The notes beneath the pieces are model-generated. The model ran no database searches. It was not told the DNA's origin and worked only from the letters and a program-made list of their open reading frames with translations. This document shows, one piece after another, positions 62,387 through 64,000 of a DNA stretch of 64,000 bases (position 1 is its first letter; each line of letters opens with the position of its first letter). This DNA comes from JBPOFY01 sp051252415 (lineage in GTDB: Bacteria; Verrucomicrobiota; Verrucomicrobiia; Opitutales; Coraliomargaritaceae): the NCBI GenBank assembly GCA_051252415.1, contig JBPOGA010000011.1:49810-113809 (forward strand). Direction: 5' to 3'. A program made the position numbers and the translations under genes.

Positions 62387-62768
62387 ATGGTTCATTCGAA
62401 AACAACGGTCAGGCACCCATATCTCGATCTGGCGATCCAGAGCATTCCCCCCGTCAAATGATAGCGAAAGCACAAGAGGACTAGACAGCATCGTCACTCC
62501 TATTGCGGCGATCCCAAGCGACTCATCGACCTCAGGGCATTCAGTTCGGCCAAGAGCCTAGAGTTACACTGTCTCCTTTTAGGCATAGGCAATTTCCAAC
62601 TCATGTGTGTTTTCCCTAGCCCCAACCTAGGAACACGTGATTGACGTAGTTTATTAAAAGAATCGTCTACCTTTGAATAGTGACTCGAACATAGGCTTAA
62701 TGTAGATCTATAGCTGACTTTGCACCTGTTTTTACGGGTCGACCTTCCCTAGTCCCGACTACTCAAAC
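62387..62768. other. Intergenic stretch, possible coding remnant on the minus strand
   Basis: 382 bp without a convincing gene. A minus-strand frame near 62400-62530 reads VTMLSSPLVLSLSFDGGNAL and on to IWVPDRCF without an identifiable family. It could be chance or a decayed end. It should also hold the promoter of the next gene. Confidence 0.35.
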
Positions 62769-64000
62769 ATGAATACTATACCCAAGTTTACCACTCAGCG
62801 ACACGCGACATTTCCCGCGATCGTGTCGAACTCGGCATTTAAGCTGACGCGTCTCATAATACCAGCTGTTGCGCTTGCTGCGACCTCCGTTCTAGCAACC
62901 GAGATCTACAATGACGATTTTACATCGGACCCTGGTATTGACACCTCGACCCAAGGTAATTGGTGGGAGGAGTCCAACGGCGCATCGACTGTCGTCTACG
63001 ATGGTGCAAACACCCAAGTTGACTTTACGCATGTCGTTTCAACCAATGCGCGTTGGACGAACTACGACACCGCTCGTAGCGCGGTCGTAGGCTACATGAA
63101 GGTTGAGGTCTCAAACTATGTTGATGATGCCGGCGGTGACCCTGATGGTCCTTGGATTGGCTTTAACTACACAAACCGTGGTAACACGAATCACTGGGCG
63201 TCTATTGATATCACTCAAGACGGAACCTACGAGATTATGTTCAATAACAGCAATGGCACGCTTGCCTATGATAACGGAGCGGGCTGGTCAGGCACACTCG
63301 CCGCAGGCGCAGGTCTTGCAAGGATCAATGGTGGCACCGCAGTGTCTCTCGACGTCGGTAGCAATTGGGTCGCAAATGGCGCATGGCGAGGTTTTGGTGC
63401 GATTGCCTCAGCAGGTAATGCAGGCGTCTTCCCAGGTGCATCACTTAGCCTAGATAGTTTTGAAGTTCATGACACCTTGGATTTGTCTGGCGGTGCTGCG
63501 AATAACGATCCGACCTTCAATTCTAATCCAGTCGTCAAGACCAATGGCGTGCAAAGTGTGGCTTATTCTGGTGAAATCTTGACGGATGCCACAGACCTAG
63601 ATGCGGATCCTTTGACATTCACTAAAAGCTCCATGGACTCTGCTCCTGGTGGCGCTTCGGATTGGCTGACTCTTGGCTCCAGTGATGGTGCGCTGTCTGG
63701 CACGCCTACAGTTGCCGGAACTTACACATGGACAGTTTCTGTCTCTGACGGTAATGGCGGAACAGATGGCAGTGCTACTCTAGAAATCACTGTAGAAGCA
63801 CCTCCTACGACGGCAACAATCGTCGAATGGGGTGAATTGGACCCTGACGCTAACCCAGCATCGTTGACGGTCGTATCTGCTTCTTTTAATTTTGATACCC
63901 CCTCTCCGACCACATTCAGCACCGCGAGTGTTGCGGAGGCAGCGGGCTATTACGACTACACGGACGCGACGATTACGCCTAAATCAGAAGAGTTCTATAC
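62769..64000 (+). CDS. Second He_PIG secreted protein, 3' end beyond the window
   Basis: The frame opens at ATG 62769 and stays open to the window edge. It begins with a signal sequence (LIIPAVALAATSVLATE) and a beta-sandwich whose segments GPWIGFNYTNRGNTNHWASI and GTYEIMFNNS parallel GPWLGFNYINRGNTTHWASV and GTYEIMFNNS in the protein at 59354. A He_PIG repeat (DWLTLGSSDGALSGTPTVAG) follows, then the start of a domain like A/B (TIVEWGELDPDANPAS). It is a tandem paralogue of its neighbour. Confidence 0.82.
   Translation, partial: MNTIPKFTTQRHATFPAIVSNSAFKLTRLIIPAVALAATSVLATEIYNDDFTSDPGIDTSTQGNWWEESNGASTVVYDGANTQVDFTHVVSTNARWTNYDTARSAVVGYMKVEVSNYVDDAGGDPDGPWIGFNYTNRGNTNHWASIDITQDGTYEIMFNNSNGTLAYDNGAGWSGTLAAGAGLARINGGTAVSLDVGSNWVANGAWRGFGAIASAGNAGVFPGASLSLDSFEVHDTLDLSGGAANNDPTFNSNPVVKTNGVQSVAYSGEILTDATDLDADPLTFTKSSMDSAPGGASDWLTLGSSDGALSGTPTVAGTYTWTVSVSDGNGGTDGSATLEITVEAPPTTATIVEWGELDPDANPASLTVVSASFNFDTPSPTTFSTASVAEAAGYYDYTDATITPKSEEFY

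Noticed and set aside
62361..62561. 66-codon plus-strand frame just after the terminator
   Set aside because: It starts inside the terminator stem and has no recognisable features.
1..64000. CRISPR array or prophage
   Set aside because: No regularly spaced short repeats with unique spacers and no phage structural, integrase or lysis genes were seen.

Overview
The window reads as a contiguous chromosomal piece of a marine, polysaccharide-degrading Verrucomicrobiota bacterium. My best guess is the Opitutae/Puniceicoccales group (Coraliomargarita- or Lentimonas-like). This is inference from gene content: mcsA-mcsB-clpC, several secreted S1 sulfatases and GH16 enzymes, a TonB receptor without a SusD partner, and He_PIG-type secreted proteins. 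No 16S rRNA gene is present. I see no phage, CRISPR array or replication origin.

Region 1 (1-28.4 kb) is mostly core genome: a DinB-like protein, pgpA-pgsA, an MBL/3'-5' exonuclease fusion, tRNA-Val(GAC), a FAH-family hydrolase, an RluA-type pseudouridine synthase, a hydroxyacid dehydrogenase, a left-handed beta-helix protein, hflX, a family 4 uracil-DNA glycosylase, mcsA-mcsB-clpC, a class IV aminotransferase, acs, hisF, an M14 peptidase and a PAS-SpoIIE phosphatase. Within it (8.7-13.3 kb, minus strand) lies an unusual five-gene set: a single-pass membrane protein with SLLTP repeats, a protein kinase homologue that has lost its catalytic residues, an uncharacterised protein, an orphan ParA ATPase and another uncharacterised protein. 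This is the best candidate here for an undescribed system.

Region 2 (28.4-54.6 kb) is a red-algal galactan utilisation locus, nearly all on the minus strand. One gene run encodes MFS sugar porter, GH127, a clan GH-A lipoprotein, GH16, S1 sulfatase and an SMP-30-like propeller. A second run encodes an enolase-superfamily enzyme, an aldehyde dehydrogenase, a KDPG-type aldolase, a KDG kinase and an FG-GAP protein. The first four of that run match the known 3,6-anhydrogalactose pathway (dehydrogenase, cycloisomerase, KDG kinase, KDPG aldolase). With GH127 present and no GH117 seen, carrageenan or furcellaran is a more likely substrate than agar. Further GH16, sulfatase, EF-hand and TonB-receptor genes follow. 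Two sulfatase gene fragments show past gene loss.

Region 3 (54.8-58.1 kb) is a 3.26 kb unit bounded by 17-bp inverted repeats and an exact 9-bp direct repeat. It carries a broken IS4-type transposase end and a four-part GH16 gene as passenger. Region 4 (58.1-64 kb) holds a small secreted protein and two tandem paralogous secreted He_PIG-containing proteins, the second cut by the window end.
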